Shown here: positions 25,323 to 34,173 of the stretch, piece by piece
Layout: each line of letters opens with the position of its first letter
Numbering within the stretch: position 1 is the first letter of the stretch
Origin: Candidatus Omnitrophota bacterium
Lineage (GTDB): Bacteria; Omnitrophota; Gorgyraeia; Gygaellales; Profunditerraquicolaceae
DNA: 55,809 bases
Direction of reading: 5' to 3'
NCBI GenBank assembly: GCA_017992455.1
Contig: JAGOOP010000009.1
Location: 1-55,809 of the forward strand
Program-made: the position numbers and the translations under genes
Notes under the pieces: model-generated
Told to the model about the DNA's origin: nothing
Databases searched by the model: none
The model's input: the letters and a program-made list of their open reading frames with translations, nothing else

Positions 25323-26471
25323 TCAGAAACTCGGTTCAATGCACAGTATCTTGAATTTCCTGAATTCTTTCAACCCGCCCTGGATAAAGCTCAGGTTCGT
25401 CAGATACTTCAGCTTGCACCAGGTCCAGAACTCCGACTTGGGCTCCATGTCGAAGTTCCACCACACGTATTTTACCGCATACCGGATGGCCAATGCAAGG
25501 CAGATGAGCGAGAATATCTCCCATCCCCATCCTGCGGCAAAAACGGAAACGATCGCGCCGATGATAAAAAGCAGGGCGAAAAAGTGCATAAGGTGAAAAT
25601 TCCCTACATACACGAATCCCCGCAGGGGGAACGGCATATGGAACGACGGCCCGCCTTTGAGATTCTGGAATATGACCTCCAGCCCTCTGCGCTTCACATA
25701 CTTGTCGATGAGCGGCAGATGGGCCTGGCCGTAGGTAACCCATACCTTGCGCAATGCCTTGATGTCAGCGCGGTGCATGTGGTCGACCTTGGCAAGCGGC
25801 GCAAAATAAAATTTCCAGCCCTTGCTGCGGTGCTGATAGCTGAGATCCATATCCTCGCCTGTGGGCAGATCCCAGAATTTCGCGCCGATCTCTTTCATCG
25901 CAGACCGGCGGTAGGCGACGTTGCACGTGCCGAAGAAGTATCCCTTGTGGCCGGCGATATCGACCGCATTGGGCTCTCTGGGAAAATCAGGGTAATACCC
26001 TTCCTTGATGAACCCGTAGCGGGGCGCGACCATGTTGAACCTGAAGTGCTGGCACCATGCCTCGACCATGTTATCCGGATCGACCTTGAGCGTATAGACC
26101 TCGCCGCCGACCGCGGCGATCTTCGGATCGCGGTTGAAATGTCTTAACATCTCGTTGATCCAGTTCTTGTCGGGCGCGCAATCTCCGTCGGTAAAGAGCA
26201 GGAATTCGCCTTTCACGACCTCAAGCGCTTTATTGCGGGCGAACCCGGGCGACGGGCATTTCGGCACCTCCACCAGCTTGATGAACGGATATTTCTTCTG
26301 CCAGTTCCGGATGATCTCTATGGTCTTATCGGTCGAGCCGCCGTCGACAATGACCCATTCCCATGAATCATGCGGATATTCGACGTTCAGCAGATACTCA
26401 AAGGCTTTCTCGATGGTGCGCTCGAAATTCTTGACCGGGATAATGATCGATACAAACGCCGATTTGGACAT
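25323..26471 (-). CDS. Family 2 glycosyltransferase with C-terminal membrane helices
   Basis: A 382-aa GT-A enzyme. Start ATG at 26471 behind GGAGGAGGG. FVSIIIPVKNFERTIEKA and VDGGSTDKTIEI bind the nucleotide, FTDGDCAPDKNWI supplies the DxD-type metal site, and LPTGEDMDLSYQHRSKGW holds the ED base and Q/RxxRW-like acceptor motif. Two membrane helices lie near residues 285-330 (LMHFFALLFIIGAIVSVFA), followed by a cytoplasmic tail. It probably transfers a sugar to a lipid or surface polysaccharide. It sits between pyrK and pyrD with no functional link that I can see. Confidence 0.88.
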   Translation of the reverse strand: MSKSAFVSIIIPVKNFERTIEKAFEYLLNVEYPHDSWEWVIVDGGSTDKTIEIIRNWQKKYPFIKLVEVPKCPSPGFARNKALEVVKGEFLLFTDGDCAPDKNWINEMLRHFNRDPKIAAVGGEVYTLKVDPDNMVEAWCQHFRFNMVAPRYGFIKEGYYPDFPREPNAVDIAGHKGYFFGTCNVAYRRSAMKEIGAKFWDLPTGEDMDLSYQHRSKGWKFYFAPLAKVDHMHRADIKALRKVWVTYGQAHLPLIDKYVKRRGLEVIFQNLKGGPSFHMPFPLRGFVYVGNFHLMHFFALLFIIGAIVSVFAAGWGWEIFSLICLALAIRYAVKYVWWNFDMEPKSEFWTWCKLKYLTNLSFIQGGLKEFRKFKILCIEPSF

Positions 26472-26512
26472 CGATGTCCCTCCTCCGTTGCTCCGGCACC
26501 CGCCGGAGGATT

Positions 26513-27295
26513 TCACCACGCAAGATCATCGGCCCGGAACACCGGGCCTTCTTTGCACACCCGCTCGAATCCGCGCTTTGTCCGGACCACGCAGCCCAGA
26601 CACGCTCCGATACCGCACGCCATATGCGATTCGAGCGAAACCTGCGCAGACAGGCCGTACGCGCGGCAAACTCCTGCCATTGCCCGCAGCATCGGATGAG
26701 GGCCGCACCCGTACAATACAGGCTGTTCCGCCGCAGTGCGGTTCAACACATCGTCAAGCAGATCCGTAACGCGGCCGTGAAAGCCCGCGCTGCCGTCGTC
26801 GGTCGCGATACGCACGGCGCAGCCAAGTTTTTTGAATTCCGGCGCGCACAAAACCTGCGCCTTTGTCCGCGCGCCGATAAGCACCTCTCCCGCGCCGCGC
26901 GTGAGCCGCTGCGCCAGGAACAGAAGCGGGGCAACGCCCATACCGCCGGCGACCAGGACAGCCGGGCCGCCTTTGGCCCGCGGGTCATGCGAAAAGCCGT
27001 TGCCGAGCGGCCCGATCACGCCGATCTCTTCGTTGATCTTTTTTCGGGACAATATCTCCGTGCTCTTTCCGACGACCTCATATAACAACTCGACCGTGCC
27101 TGCTGCGGCATCGACCCGGTGGATGCTCAGGGGCCTGCGCAAAAGGGGATCGGTCTCGCTGGAAACCCTGACCATGACGAAATTCCCCGGCTGCGCCGTT
27201 GTGCACAGCCGCGGCGCCGCAATCGCAAGCAGGTAACATCCCTGCGCAATGCGCGCGTTCGCCTTGACTTTCGCTTTGATCTGCCGTGCGCTCAT
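26513..27295 (-). CDS. pyrK: Dihydroorotate dehydrogenase electron-transfer subunit
   Basis: A 260-aa ferredoxin-reductase-like flavoprotein. The ATG at 27295 makes an ATGA overlap with nth; the in-frame sequence above it lies inside nth. The FAD site is LLRRPLSIHRVD, the NAD-binding fold has AVLVAGGMGVAPLLFLAQ and YGCGPHPML, and the C-terminal 2Fe-2S site is CGIGACLGC followed by a fourth Cys in RVCKEGPVF. It links PyrD to NAD. The gene is complete for the family. Confidence 0.94.
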   Translation of the reverse strand: MSARQIKAKVKANARIAQGCYLLAIAAPRLCTTAQPGNFVMVRVSSETDPLLRRPLSIHRVDAAAGTVELLYEVVGKSTEILSRKKINEEIGVIGPLGNGFSHDPRAKGGPAVLVAGGMGVAPLLFLAQRLTRGAGEVLIGARTKAQVLCAPEFKKLGCAVRIATDDGSAGFHGRVTDLLDDVLNRTAAEQPVLYGCGPHPMLRAMAGVCRAYGLSAQVSLESHMACGIGACLGCVVRTKRGFERVCKEGPVFRADDLAW

Positions 27296-27918
27296 GTTCT
27301 GGACGGACAAAGCCCGGCGATAACGCACGCGCCGCATTGCGGCCGCTTCGCATCGCAGACCTTCCTGCCATGTTCGATCAAGAGGTGCGTGATATGCCCC
27401 CAGAGCTTTTTGTCTATGAGCCGCATGAGGTCCTGCTCTATTTTTGCCGGATCGTTGTGACAGCTCAAACCGAACCTTTGGCTCAAACGCTTCACATGCG
27501 TGTCCACCGCAATGCCTTCGATCCTGCCGAACGCATTATATAAAACGACATTGGCGGTTTTGCGCGCGACCCCGGGCAGGAGGACCATCTCTTCCATGGT
27601 CTGCGGGACCCGGCCGGCAAAATCGCGCACGATCATCCGCGCCGCGGCGATGATGTTCTTTGCCTTGTTGTGATAAAAACCCGTGGAGCGGATATCCCGC
27701 TCGAACTCCGCGATATCGGCGCGCGCATAATCCGCCGCCGTCCTGTATTTCTTAAAAAGCGTTTCCGTCACGATGTTGACGCGCGCGTCGGTACATTGGG
27801 CTGACAGGATCGTCGACACCAAAAGCTGCAGCGGATCCTTGAACCGAAGGGCGATCCGGGCTTCCGGATACGCTTTATCAAGAAGCGAGATAAGTTTCGT
27901 TATCTTTTTTTCCATCAC
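27292..27918 (-). CDS. nth: Endonuclease III
   Basis: A 208-aa bifunctional DNA glycosylase/AP lyase for oxidised pyrimidines. The HhH motif LLPGVARKTANVVLYNAFG contains the lyase Lys and IAVDTHVKRL the catalytic Asp. The C-terminal 4Fe-4S loop is complete (C-x6-C-x2-C-x5-C in CDAKRPQCGACVIAGLC). It lies 6 bp after ogg and overlaps pyrK by 4 bp, placing two base-excision enzymes inside the pyrimidine gene run. Confidence 0.95.
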   Translation of the reverse strand: MMEKKITKLISLLDKAYPEARIALRFKDPLQLLVSTILSAQCTDARVNIVTETLFKKYRTAADYARADIAEFERDIRSTGFYHNKAKNIIAAARMIVRDFAGRVPQTMEEMVLLPGVARKTANVVLYNAFGRIEGIAVDTHVKRLSQRFGLSCHNDPAKIEQDLMRLIDKKLWGHITHLLIEHGRKVCDAKRPQCGACVIAGLCPSRT

Positions 27919-27924
27919 CGCGGG

Positions 27925-28575
27925 CTATTTGAAGATCACGCCTGTTCCCATGCTCCAGAACAACAGATCAAGATGCCCGACAGGGATACCGACCCTGCGG
28001 GCGAACGCGCGCAGTTTTTCCTCGATATCCAGATACTTTTTCCGCGTGAGGCTGCGCGGCGCCTTTTCGATGACTCCCAGGCGCTCGAGATTCCGCAAAA
28101 TATGGATATCGAGGATCGCCAGGTCAGACCCCATGCCGATATTGCGCAGGAAATGGCTCGCTTCTTTATATCCGATGCCCTTGATATGTTTCACGAGCCA
28201 TTCGCGCGACGCCTGCGGATCTGACGCATCGATCTTATCCCTGATCCTCAGCGAACCTGCCGCTGTCAATGCGCCGCGCGCCGCCACGATATACGCTGTT
28301 TTGTTGCGGTAGAAACGCGCGTGCCGCACGTGCGGCCGCAGCTGCGCCGCACTGCCGTCAAAGAGCAGTCCTGACGCCTTCAGGCCGCTGATGATCCTGT
28401 CGCATGCAAGCGCTTTGGATTGCGGCGTCAGGATGCAAAAACACAGTTCCGCGAATATGTCCCGGTCAGGCGCATTGCCGGCGCGGCGGAACTGCGCCAT
28501 CCTTTGCGATATCTCTTGCTTGTTTTGCCGGTATCCTGCACGCAGGGCAGCGATCCGGTCCCGCCGGCACGCCAT
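27925..28575 (-). CDS. ogg: N-glycosylase/DNA lyase, Ogg2-type
   Basis: A 216-aa 8-oxoguanine DNA glycosylase/lyase of the archaeal Ogg2 type. The ATG at 28575 lies 2 bp after the YjbQ stop; the longer open frame above it is antisense-like shadow of YjbQ. Motifs: FAELCFCILTPQSKA, IKGIGYKEASHFLRNIG with the catalytic Lys, and AILDIHILRNL with the catalytic Asp. The C-terminal tail reaches HLDLLFWSMGTGVIFK, typical of the family. With nth it would protect against oxidative base damage. Confidence 0.9.
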   Translation of the reverse strand: MACRRDRIAALRAGYRQNKQEISQRMAQFRRAGNAPDRDIFAELCFCILTPQSKALACDRIISGLKASGLLFDGSAAQLRPHVRHARFYRNKTAYIVAARGALTAAGSLRIRDKIDASDPQASREWLVKHIKGIGYKEASHFLRNIGMGSDLAILDIHILRNLERLGVIEKAPRSLTRKKYLDIEEKLRAFARRVGIPVGHLDLLFWSMGTGVIFK

Positions 28576-28577
28576 AT

Positions 28578-28976
28578 CTATCCCCTGACTTTTTTGACCC
28601 AGCATTCTCTCTGACGCGGGCCGTCCGATTCGCAGAAATATATCCCCTGCCACGCGCCCAGCCGCAGATCGCCGTCCTCGACGATCACGGACAGCGTCGG
28701 GCCGAAAAGCGACGACTTGATATGGCTGTCCGAATTGCCTTCGGCGTGGGCGTAACCGGCATCTGCGGGGACCAGGCCGGACAGCGCAGCCGACATATCC
28801 TTGACGACCGCGGGATCCGCGTTCTCGTTGATGGTCAGGCCCGCGGTCGTATGCGGGCAGAACACGACGCACACTCCCGCAGGGACCCCTGAGGCCTTGA
28901 GCGCCGCGCGCACTTGATCGGTGATATCCACGAACTCGATACGGCGCGTTGTCCTGATACTGAACCGGCGCATCAT
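28578..28976 (-). CDS. YjbQ/UPF0047-family protein
   Basis: A 132-aa single-domain protein. [23 protein letters not shown] is represented by the short blocks [12 protein letters not shown] and ADPAVVKDM, and [13 protein letters not shown] and [13 protein letters not shown] are also diagnostic. Several family members have weak thiamine-phosphate synthase activity, but the physiological role is unsettled. The ATG overlaps the carB stop by 4 bp, so it is translationally coupled to carbamoyl-phosphate synthase. Confidence 0.92.
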   Translation of the reverse strand: MMRRFSIRTTRRIEFVDITDQVRAALKASGVPAGVCVVFCPHTTAGLTINENADPAVVKDMSAALSGLVPADAGYAHAEGNSDSHIKSSLFGPTLSVIVEDGDLRLGAWQGIYFCESDGPRQRECWVKKVRG

Positions 28977-31900
28977 TTTTTCTTCGGCCGCTTTGACCTG
29001 CCCGGCCGAGCCATGCCGCCATGGTATGCCTGAAGCGATTTCACGTCGAATTCTTTTTTCACAAGCATCTCGATGCCGTTGACCGTCGCCTGCGCTCCGG
29101 ATATGGTCGTCGTATAGGGTATGTTATACAGGACGACATGCGAACGGATCTTGACCTCGTCCTGGCGGGGGATCCTGCCCGTCGGCGTGTTGATGACAAG
29201 CTGGATCCTGCCGTCCTTCATAAGGTCGAGCACGTTCGGCCTGCCTTCGGCGACCTTCGGCAGGGTCTTGACCTCGATGCCGTTCTTCTCGAGCGCCGCG
29301 GCGGTGCCGGACGTCGAATAGATATGGAAGCCAAGGTCGGTGAGTTTCTTTGCGATGAACACGATCGCGCGCTTGTCACGGTCGCGCACGGAAATGAACA
29401 CGTTGCCTTTTTTGGGAAGGTTCTGGCCCGCGGCGATCTGGCTTTTGATATACGCCCTGCCGAAATCCTTGTCGATGCCCATGACCTCGCCGGTGGATTT
29501 CATCTCGGGCTCGAGGATCACGTCGACCCCGGGGAAACGGTTGAACGGGAACACCGACTCCTTGACCGCCACGTGCTTCGGAATGATCTCCTCGGTGAAC
29601 CCGAGTTCCTTAAGGGTCTTGCCGAGCATGATCTTGGTCGCCATCTTCGCCAGCGGCACGCCGATCGCTTTGGAAACGAACGGCACGGTGCGCGATGCGC
29701 GCGGATTGACCTCCAGCACATATACCTTTTCGTCCTTGATGGCATATTGCACGTTCATGAGGCCGACGACATTGAGCTCTTTGGCCATTTTATAGGTCGC
29801 TTCCCGCACCTTCGCGAGCAATTCCGGCGACAGCGTGTATGTGGGCAGGACCATTGCCGAATCGCCCGAATGGATACCCGCCTCTTCGATATGCTCCATG
29901 ATGCCGCCGATGACGAAGGTGGAACCGTCGCCGATAACGTCCACGTCAACCTCGATCGCGTCCTCGAGGAACTTGTCGATAAGGATCGGGTGCTCGCCCG
30001 AGACCTTTGCAGCTTCCTGGATGAACCGCTCAAGCAGGCTTTCGTCATACACGATCTCCATGGCGCGGCCGCCGAGCACATACGAGGGGCGCACGAGCAC
30101 CGGATACCCGATCTTCTGCGCGACCTCTTTCGCCTGCGCGAAGGTGAACGCCGTGCCGTTCTCGGGCTGGAGCAGATCGAGCTTATGGAGCATCTCCTTG
30201 AACCGCTTGCGGTCCTCCGCGATGTCTATGCTGTCGGCGCTGGTGCCGAGGATATTGACGCCGAACTTGCGCAGCGACACGGCAAGATTGATCGGGGTCT
30301 GGCCGCCGAACTGGACGATAACGCCCATCGGCTTTTCAAGATCGAGGATATTCATGATATCCTCGATGGTCAACGGCTCGAAATACAGCCGGTCCGACGT
30401 GTCGTAGTCGGTTGAAACCGTTTCCGGATTGCAATTGATCATGACGCTCTCGACGCCTTCTTCTTTGAGCGCGTACGCCGCGTGGCAGCAGCAATAATCG
30501 AATTCGATGCCCTGGCCGATCCGGTTCGGGCCGCCGCCGAGGATCACGACCTTCTTGTTGGCGGAAGGCCTGCCTTCTTCCTGCGTTTCATACGTCGAGT
30601 AAAAATACGGCTGTTTTGCGTGAAATTCGCCGCCGCAGGTATCGACTAATTTATACACCGCCTTGGCGCCGTGTTTTTTGCGAAACTCCCGCACCTTCTC
30701 CTCCTTGGAATTCACCAGATACGCGATCTGCCGGTCAGAAAAACCGTCCTTCTTCGCCTGCTCAAGAAGCTCGACGGGCAGCCGGATGCCTTCATCATTG
30801 CCCGGACAGCGGTGCTTCCTGATCATATCCTCCGTCTCGACGAGCCGGCGCATGTTGTCAATGAACCAGCGGTCGATCTTTGAAAGCCGGAATATCTCGT
30901 CGTTGGTCATCCCCGCCCTGATGGCATAGCGCATATAAAAGATACGCTCATCATTCGGCACAGAGAGTTTGTCGCTGATCTCCTTGAGCAAAGCGGCGTC
31001 AGGATGCTTCAGCGCTTCATCGCAAATTTGATCCTTGCCGTCCGCGCCGAAGCCGTACCGCGCGATCTCCATCGAACGGATGCCCTTCTGGAGCGCTTCG
31101 CGGAAACTCCTTCCGATGGACATCGCTTCGCCGACCGCTTTCATGGACGTATTCAGCACGCGCTCGGCGCCCGGAAACTTCTCGAACGTGAACCTGCAGA
31201 TCTTGAACACGCAATAGTCGACCGTCGGCTCGAAGAAAGACGTGGTCTTGCCCGTGATCTGGTTCATGACCTCGGGAAGGGTCAGGCCGACCGCAAGTTT
31301 TGTCGCAACGCGCGCGATGGGCAGGCCCGTCGCTTTTGACGCAAGCGCGGATGACCGCGAAAGCCGCGGGTTGACCTCGATAATGACGATATGGCCGTTG
31401 TCGGGGTTCTGGCCGAACTGGATGTTCGCGCCGCCGCCGGAAATGCCGATCTTGCGGATGATCCGCTTGCACAGGTTCACGAAATTCACGTACTCTTCGC
31501 GGGTCAATGTCTGCGCAGGCGCCACGACCATGCTGTCGCCGGTGTGGACGCCCATGGGATCGACGTTCTCCATGGACGTGACGATGATGACGTTATCCGC
31601 GCAATCGCGCATGACCTCGAATTCTATTTCCTTCCACCCGAGCACCGACTGCTCCACAAGGACCTGATGCACCGGGCTTGTCTCAAGGCCTTTCGCCAGC
31701 GCTTTTTCCAATTCTTCCCGGTTATACACGATGGCGCCGCCCGAGCCGCCGAGGCAGTACGCGGGCCGCAGGATAAGCGGGAAACCGATCGATGCGCCGA
31801 TCTTCATGCCTTCCTCGAGCGTGCCGGCAATGCCGCTTTTGGGCACGTCGACGCCGATCTCCTGCATGGCCTTTTTGAACAGAAGCCGGTCCTCCGCGCA

Positions 31901-32272
31901 CGAGATGGCATTGACCGACGAGCCGATGGATTCGACCCCGTATTTCCTGAGCACGCCCTCTTTCATGAGGAAGAATGCCAGGTTCAATCCGGTCTGCCCG
32001 CCGAGCGTGGGCAGGATCGCGTCAGGCCGCTCTTTTGCGATGATCTTCGTCACCATCTCGATGGACAGCGGCTCGACATACGTCACATTCGCAAGCCCCG
32101 GATCCGTCATGATCGTAGCGGGATTCGAATTCACCAGGATCGTATAATACCCTTCTTCCCGGAGCGCCTTGCACGCCTGGGAGCCCGAGTAATCGAACTC
32201 GCATGCCTGGCCGATGATAATGGGCCCCGAGCCGATCATCAGGACTTTTTTGATATCTTTTCTGCGCGGCAT
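28973..32272 (-). CDS. carB: Carbamoyl-phosphate synthase large subunit
   Basis: A 1099-aa synthetase with both ATP-grasp halves: half one opens with [22 protein letters not shown], cited here by its core [16 protein letters not shown], and half two with [21 protein letters not shown]-terminal MGS-like allosteric domain (about 950-1075, [12 protein letters not shown]) is present and a basic tail ends in RPKKK. The start is the ATG in a TGATG junction with carA. It makes carbamoyl phosphate from ammonia, bicarbonate and 2 ATP. Its partner CarA appears unable to supply ammonia from glutamine. Confidence 0.96.
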   Translation of the reverse strand: MPRRKDIKKVLMIGSGPIIIGQACEFDYSGSQACKALREEGYYTILVNSNPATIMTDPGLANVTYVEPLSIEMVTKIIAKERPDAILPTLGGQTGLNLAFFLMKEGVLRKYGVESIGSSVNAISCAEDRLLFKKAMQEIGVDVPKSGIAGTLEEGMKIGASIGFPLILRPAYCLGGSGGAIVYNREELEKALAKGLETSPVHQVLVEQSVLGWKEIEFEVMRDCADNVIIVTSMENVDPMGVHTGDSMVVAPAQTLTREEYVNFVNLCKRIIRKIGISGGGANIQFGQNPDNGHIVIIEVNPRLSRSSALASKATGLPIARVATKLAVGLTLPEVMNQITGKTTSFFEPTVDYCVFKICRFTFEKFPGAERVLNTSMKAVGEAMSIGRSFREALQKGIRSMEIARYGFGADGKDQICDEALKHPDAALLKEISDKLSVPNDERIFYMRYAIRAGMTNDEIFRLSKIDRWFIDNMRRLVETEDMIRKHRCPGNDEGIRLPVELLEQAKKDGFSDRQIAYLVNSKEEKVREFRKKHGAKAVYKLVDTCGGEFHAKQPYFYSTYETQEEGRPSANKKVVILGGGPNRIGQGIEFDYCCCHAAYALKEEGVESVMINCNPETVSTDYDTSDRLYFEPLTIEDIMNILDLEKPMGVIVQFGGQTPINLAVSLRKFGVNILGTSADSIDIAEDRKRFKEMLHKLDLLQPENGTAFTFAQAKEVAQKIGYPVLVRPSYVLGGRAMEIVYDESLLERFIQEAAKVSGEHPILIDKFLEDAIEVDVDVIGDGSTFVIGGIMEHIEEAGIHSGDSAMVLPTYTLSPELLAKVREATYKMAKELNVVGLMNVQYAIKDEKVYVLEVNPRASRTVPFVSKAIGVPLAKMATKIMLGKTLKELGFTEEIIPKHVAVKESVFPFNRFPGVDVILEPEMKSTGEVMGIDKDFGRAYIKSQIAAGQNLPKKGNVFISVRDRDKRAIVFIAKKLTDLGFHIYSTSGTAAALEKNGIEVKTLPKVAEGRPNVLDLMKDGRIQLVINTPTGRIPRQDEVKIRSHVVLYNIPYTTTISGAQATVNGIEMLVKKEFDVKSLQAYHGGMARPGRSKRPKKK

Positions 32273-33357
32273 CAATTGCTCCTTTCAACCATCTTCTTGA
32301 AACGGATAAATGCGGGATTGGCCTGGTCAAAACCCGGGCTTGCCGGCTCGTACTGGACTCCCAAAAGCCGCAAAGCCCTGCTTTCCATCTCTTCGACCGA
32401 ATGGTCGTTCAAATTATATCCCGTTATCTTGACCTGTTTGATCTTTGCGAGCGACTCGGCATCCACCACAAGGCCGTGGTTCTGAACGGTGATCTCGCCC
32501 TGCTGAGAGCCGGGATTGTGCATCGGGTAATTCGCGCCGCGATGGCCGAGCTTGAGCCTGGCGATCTTTGCGCCGAGCGCGCGGGCAAGCGCCTGATGGC
32601 CCGCTGAAATGCCCATGAGGGGGATCTTGCCCATAAGCCCGCGTGCCGTATCGACCACGACCTCAAGGCCCGGGTCTTCTTCGGGCCCGCCCGATATGAT
32701 CAATCCCCTGAACCGGCCTGCAATAATATCCGCCGGCCTTGTATTATACGGCAATACTGTCGTCGAGAAACCAAGGCGCTGCAGCTGGCGCAGGACGCTT
32801 CTGGTCATGCCGACATCGAGCACGGCGATCTTTGTGCCGCGCGCTTTCGCGCTTGGCAGAACCACCGGTTTGCCGACCGATATCTGCGGCAGGACCGATT
32901 CCGCAGCCCGGGCCCGGAACGCATCAAGTTTTGACGATAATTCTTTTGCAGACGGGCCTTCCGGGGATATGATGCCGAGCATCTCGCCTTTCTGCCTCAG
33001 ATGCACTGCCAGCGTCCGCGTATCGACGCCATCGAGGATGAACAGACCCTGCTCTTTGGCAAAATCCTCAAGGCTCGACCGCGCCTGCCAGTTCGAATAT
33101 ATGCGCGAATATTCCTTGATGATGAGGCCCGCAGTCCACGCCCTGTCGGACTCGTTGAACTTCTCGGCGATCCCGTAATTGCCGATCAACGGGTACGTCA
33201 ATACGAGCAGCCTGCCGCTGTTGGCAGGGTCCGTTGCCATTTCCTGGTATCCGACAACGGCTGTATTCAGTACGGCCTTTCCGATGCGCTCAACGCATGC
33301 GCCCAGGCCATGGCCTGAAAATGTCTTGCCATCTTCAAGCATCAGCATTGCTTTCAT
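32272..33357 (-). CDS. carA: Carbamoyl-phosphate synthase small subunit, glutaminase site lost
   Basis: A 361-aa protein with the CarA N-terminal domain ([39 protein letters not shown]) and a class I glutamine amidotransferase domain (about 175-355, [10 protein letters not shown]). The nucleophile motif G-I-C-L-G-H-Q reads GISAGHQ with Ser251 in place of Cys. The triad block QYHPEASPG reads QYEPASPG (336-342), so the catalytic His is also missing. The rest of the domain is well kept ([16 protein letters not shown]). As in vertebrate CPS I, which also has Ser at the nucleophile, the complex may use free ammonia. It overlaps the upstream LOG-like gene by 4 bp. Confidence 0.93.
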   Translation of the reverse strand: MKAMLMLEDGKTFSGHGLGACVERIGKAVLNTAVVGYQEMATDPANSGRLLVLTYPLIGNYGIAEKFNESDRAWTAGLIIKEYSRIYSNWQARSSLEDFAKEQGLFILDGVDTRTLAVHLRQKGEMLGIISPEGPSAKELSSKLDAFRARAAESVLPQISVGKPVVLPSAKARGTKIAVLDVGMTRSVLRQLQRLGFSTTVLPYNTRPADIIAGRFRGLIISGGPEEDPGLEVVVDTARGLMGKIPLMGISAGHQALARALGAKIARLKLGHRGANYPMHNPGSQQGEITVQNHGLVVDAESLAKIKQVKITGYNLNDHSVEEMESRALRLLGVQYEPASPGFDQANPAFIRFKKMVERSN

Positions 33358-33827
33358 CGTAATAGTTCCTTTACCTTTCTGACAGCTTCGTCAACAGTCT
33401 TGACCCTGATCACTCCGTCAATGTCCCACGAACCGATACTGATCACCGGTATGCTGAACTGCAGGCAATACGCGATCTCTGACAGCGTTCCGGCTGAACC
33501 AGGCAAAGCAACCACCACATCAGCTGTTTTAACGACCAATAGATTCCGCGCAAGCCCAAGCCCTGTAGGAAACGCAAGGTCAACATACTTATTCGCTTCG
33601 TTTTTGTGATACCCCGGTAATATACCTATCGTGGTTCCTCTACCTTGCTTAAAACCTTTGCAAACAGCCATCATTACTCCACAAAGCCCTCCACAGCATA
33701 GATAATCAACCACTTTTGCCAGTTTTTTGCCTAATTCGATGGCTTTTTGCTCCACTTCTTTACTACAGCTATGACCTCCTATTACGCTTACGATCTTATG
33801 ACGGGCTTTTTTCTTTCCAATTGCCAT
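33354..33827 (-). CDS. LOG/TIGR00725-like Rossmann protein
   Basis: A 157-aa SLOG-superfamily protein. It has an N-terminal VSVIGG-type strand (KIVSVIGGHSCS), CCGGLCGVMMAVCKGF, IGILPGYHKNEANKYVD and the phosphate-binding loop VALPGSAGTLSEIAYC. Relatives include cytokinin-activating LOG phosphoribohydrolases and nucleotide-binding or -cleaving enzymes; PGSAGTLSE differs slightly from the LOG PGGxGTxxE, so the substrate is uncertain. The gene is more A+T-rich than carA, to which it is coupled by an ATGA overlap. A nucleotide-related role would fit the pyrimidine context. Confidence 0.8.
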   Translation of the reverse strand: MAIGKKKARHKIVSVIGGHSCSKEVEQKAIELGKKLAKVVDYLCCGGLCGVMMAVCKGFKQGRGTTIGILPGYHKNEANKYVDLAFPTGLGLARNLLVVKTADVVVALPGSAGTLSEIAYCLQFSIPVISIGSWDIDGVIRVKTVDEAVRKVKELLR

Positions 33828-34009
33828 ACATGACCTTTTCTTTGTATATAATCAGTGCGCCTGACAGGAGTTGAATGAGGACATAAGTTATGGAGCCTGT
33901 TCATGTTACAATCCGTGGCGACATAACTTATATGTCCGAATTCATCCCGTGCATCATTCCCTGCCCCGTTGCTTATGCACGGGGCGAGCCGTCTTGTATA
34001 CAGAGCTAA
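33828..34009. other. Gene-free segment downstream of tRNA-Arg, with several inverted repeats
   Basis: No gene is evident. The segment holds a truncated copy of the tRNA-Arg 3' end (33856-33875), an inverted repeat GGACATAAGTTATG (33879-33892) against CATAACTTATATGTCC (33922-33937), a second pair CCCGTGCAT (33946-33954) and ATGCACGGG (33975-33983), and the alternative hairpin GCCCCGT/ACGGGGC (33963-33969 with 33979-33985). No T-run follows these hairpins. It resembles a decayed small insertion next to a tRNA gene, or a structured RNA tail. Confidence 0.55.
33856..33875 (-). repeat. Partial duplicate of the tRNA-Arg 3' end
   Basis: The + strand sequence TGCGCCTGACAGGAGT, then one mismatched base and GAA, matches 34010-34029 of tRNA-Arg(CCG) at 19 of 20 positions, in the same orientation and 154 bp away. 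A direct repeat of a tRNA 3' end is the usual trace of integrase-mediated insertion, but no integrase is present. Confidence 0.7.
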
Positions 34010-34081
34010 TGCGCCTGACAGGAGTCGAACCTGTACACATAGCTCCGGAGGCTATTGCGCTATCCATTGCGCTACAGGCGC
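34010..34081 (-). tRNA. tRNA-Arg (CCG)
   Basis: A 72-nt cloverleaf. Acceptor stem GCGCCTG/CAGGCGC, D stem GCGC/GCGC, anticodon loop CTCCGGA (anticodon CCG), T arm ACAGGTTCGACTCCTGT and discriminator A. CCA is not encoded. It lies between the endonuclease Q gene and the LOG-carA-carB genes, all on the same strand. Confidence 0.95.
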
Positions 34082-34173
34082 ATAAATATAAGACCTGATC
34101 GATGATTGCGTTGTGTTGTGCAGAGTAACCTATTATACATCAAATTGTTTTATTCGAGAAATAAAATTTGTCT
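34082..34173 (-). promoter_or_regulatory. tRNA-Arg upstream region with TATAAT -10
   Basis: On the minus strand a TG-TATAAT box (34132-34137) lies about 50 bp before the tRNA 5' end; no good -35 is seen at 17 bp. An A+T-rich imperfect hairpin (34141-34170) just after the endonuclease Q stop could be a weak terminator, although it lacks a T-run. Confidence 0.4.

Noticed and set aside
28576..29022. N-terminal extension of the Ogg frame to 29022
   Set aside because: The extra 149 codons overlap YjbQ in another frame and are Arg/Gly-rich shadow sequence; the ATG at 28575 sits 2 bp after the YjbQ stop and begins the conserved domain.
29021..30415. A 464-codon open frame on the + strand opposite carB
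   Set aside because: It lies fully antisense to well-conserved carB, has no ribosome binding site and its composition is the mirror of carB codons. Other long + strand frames (393-1442, 31391-32485, 13784-14929) are rejected for the same reason.
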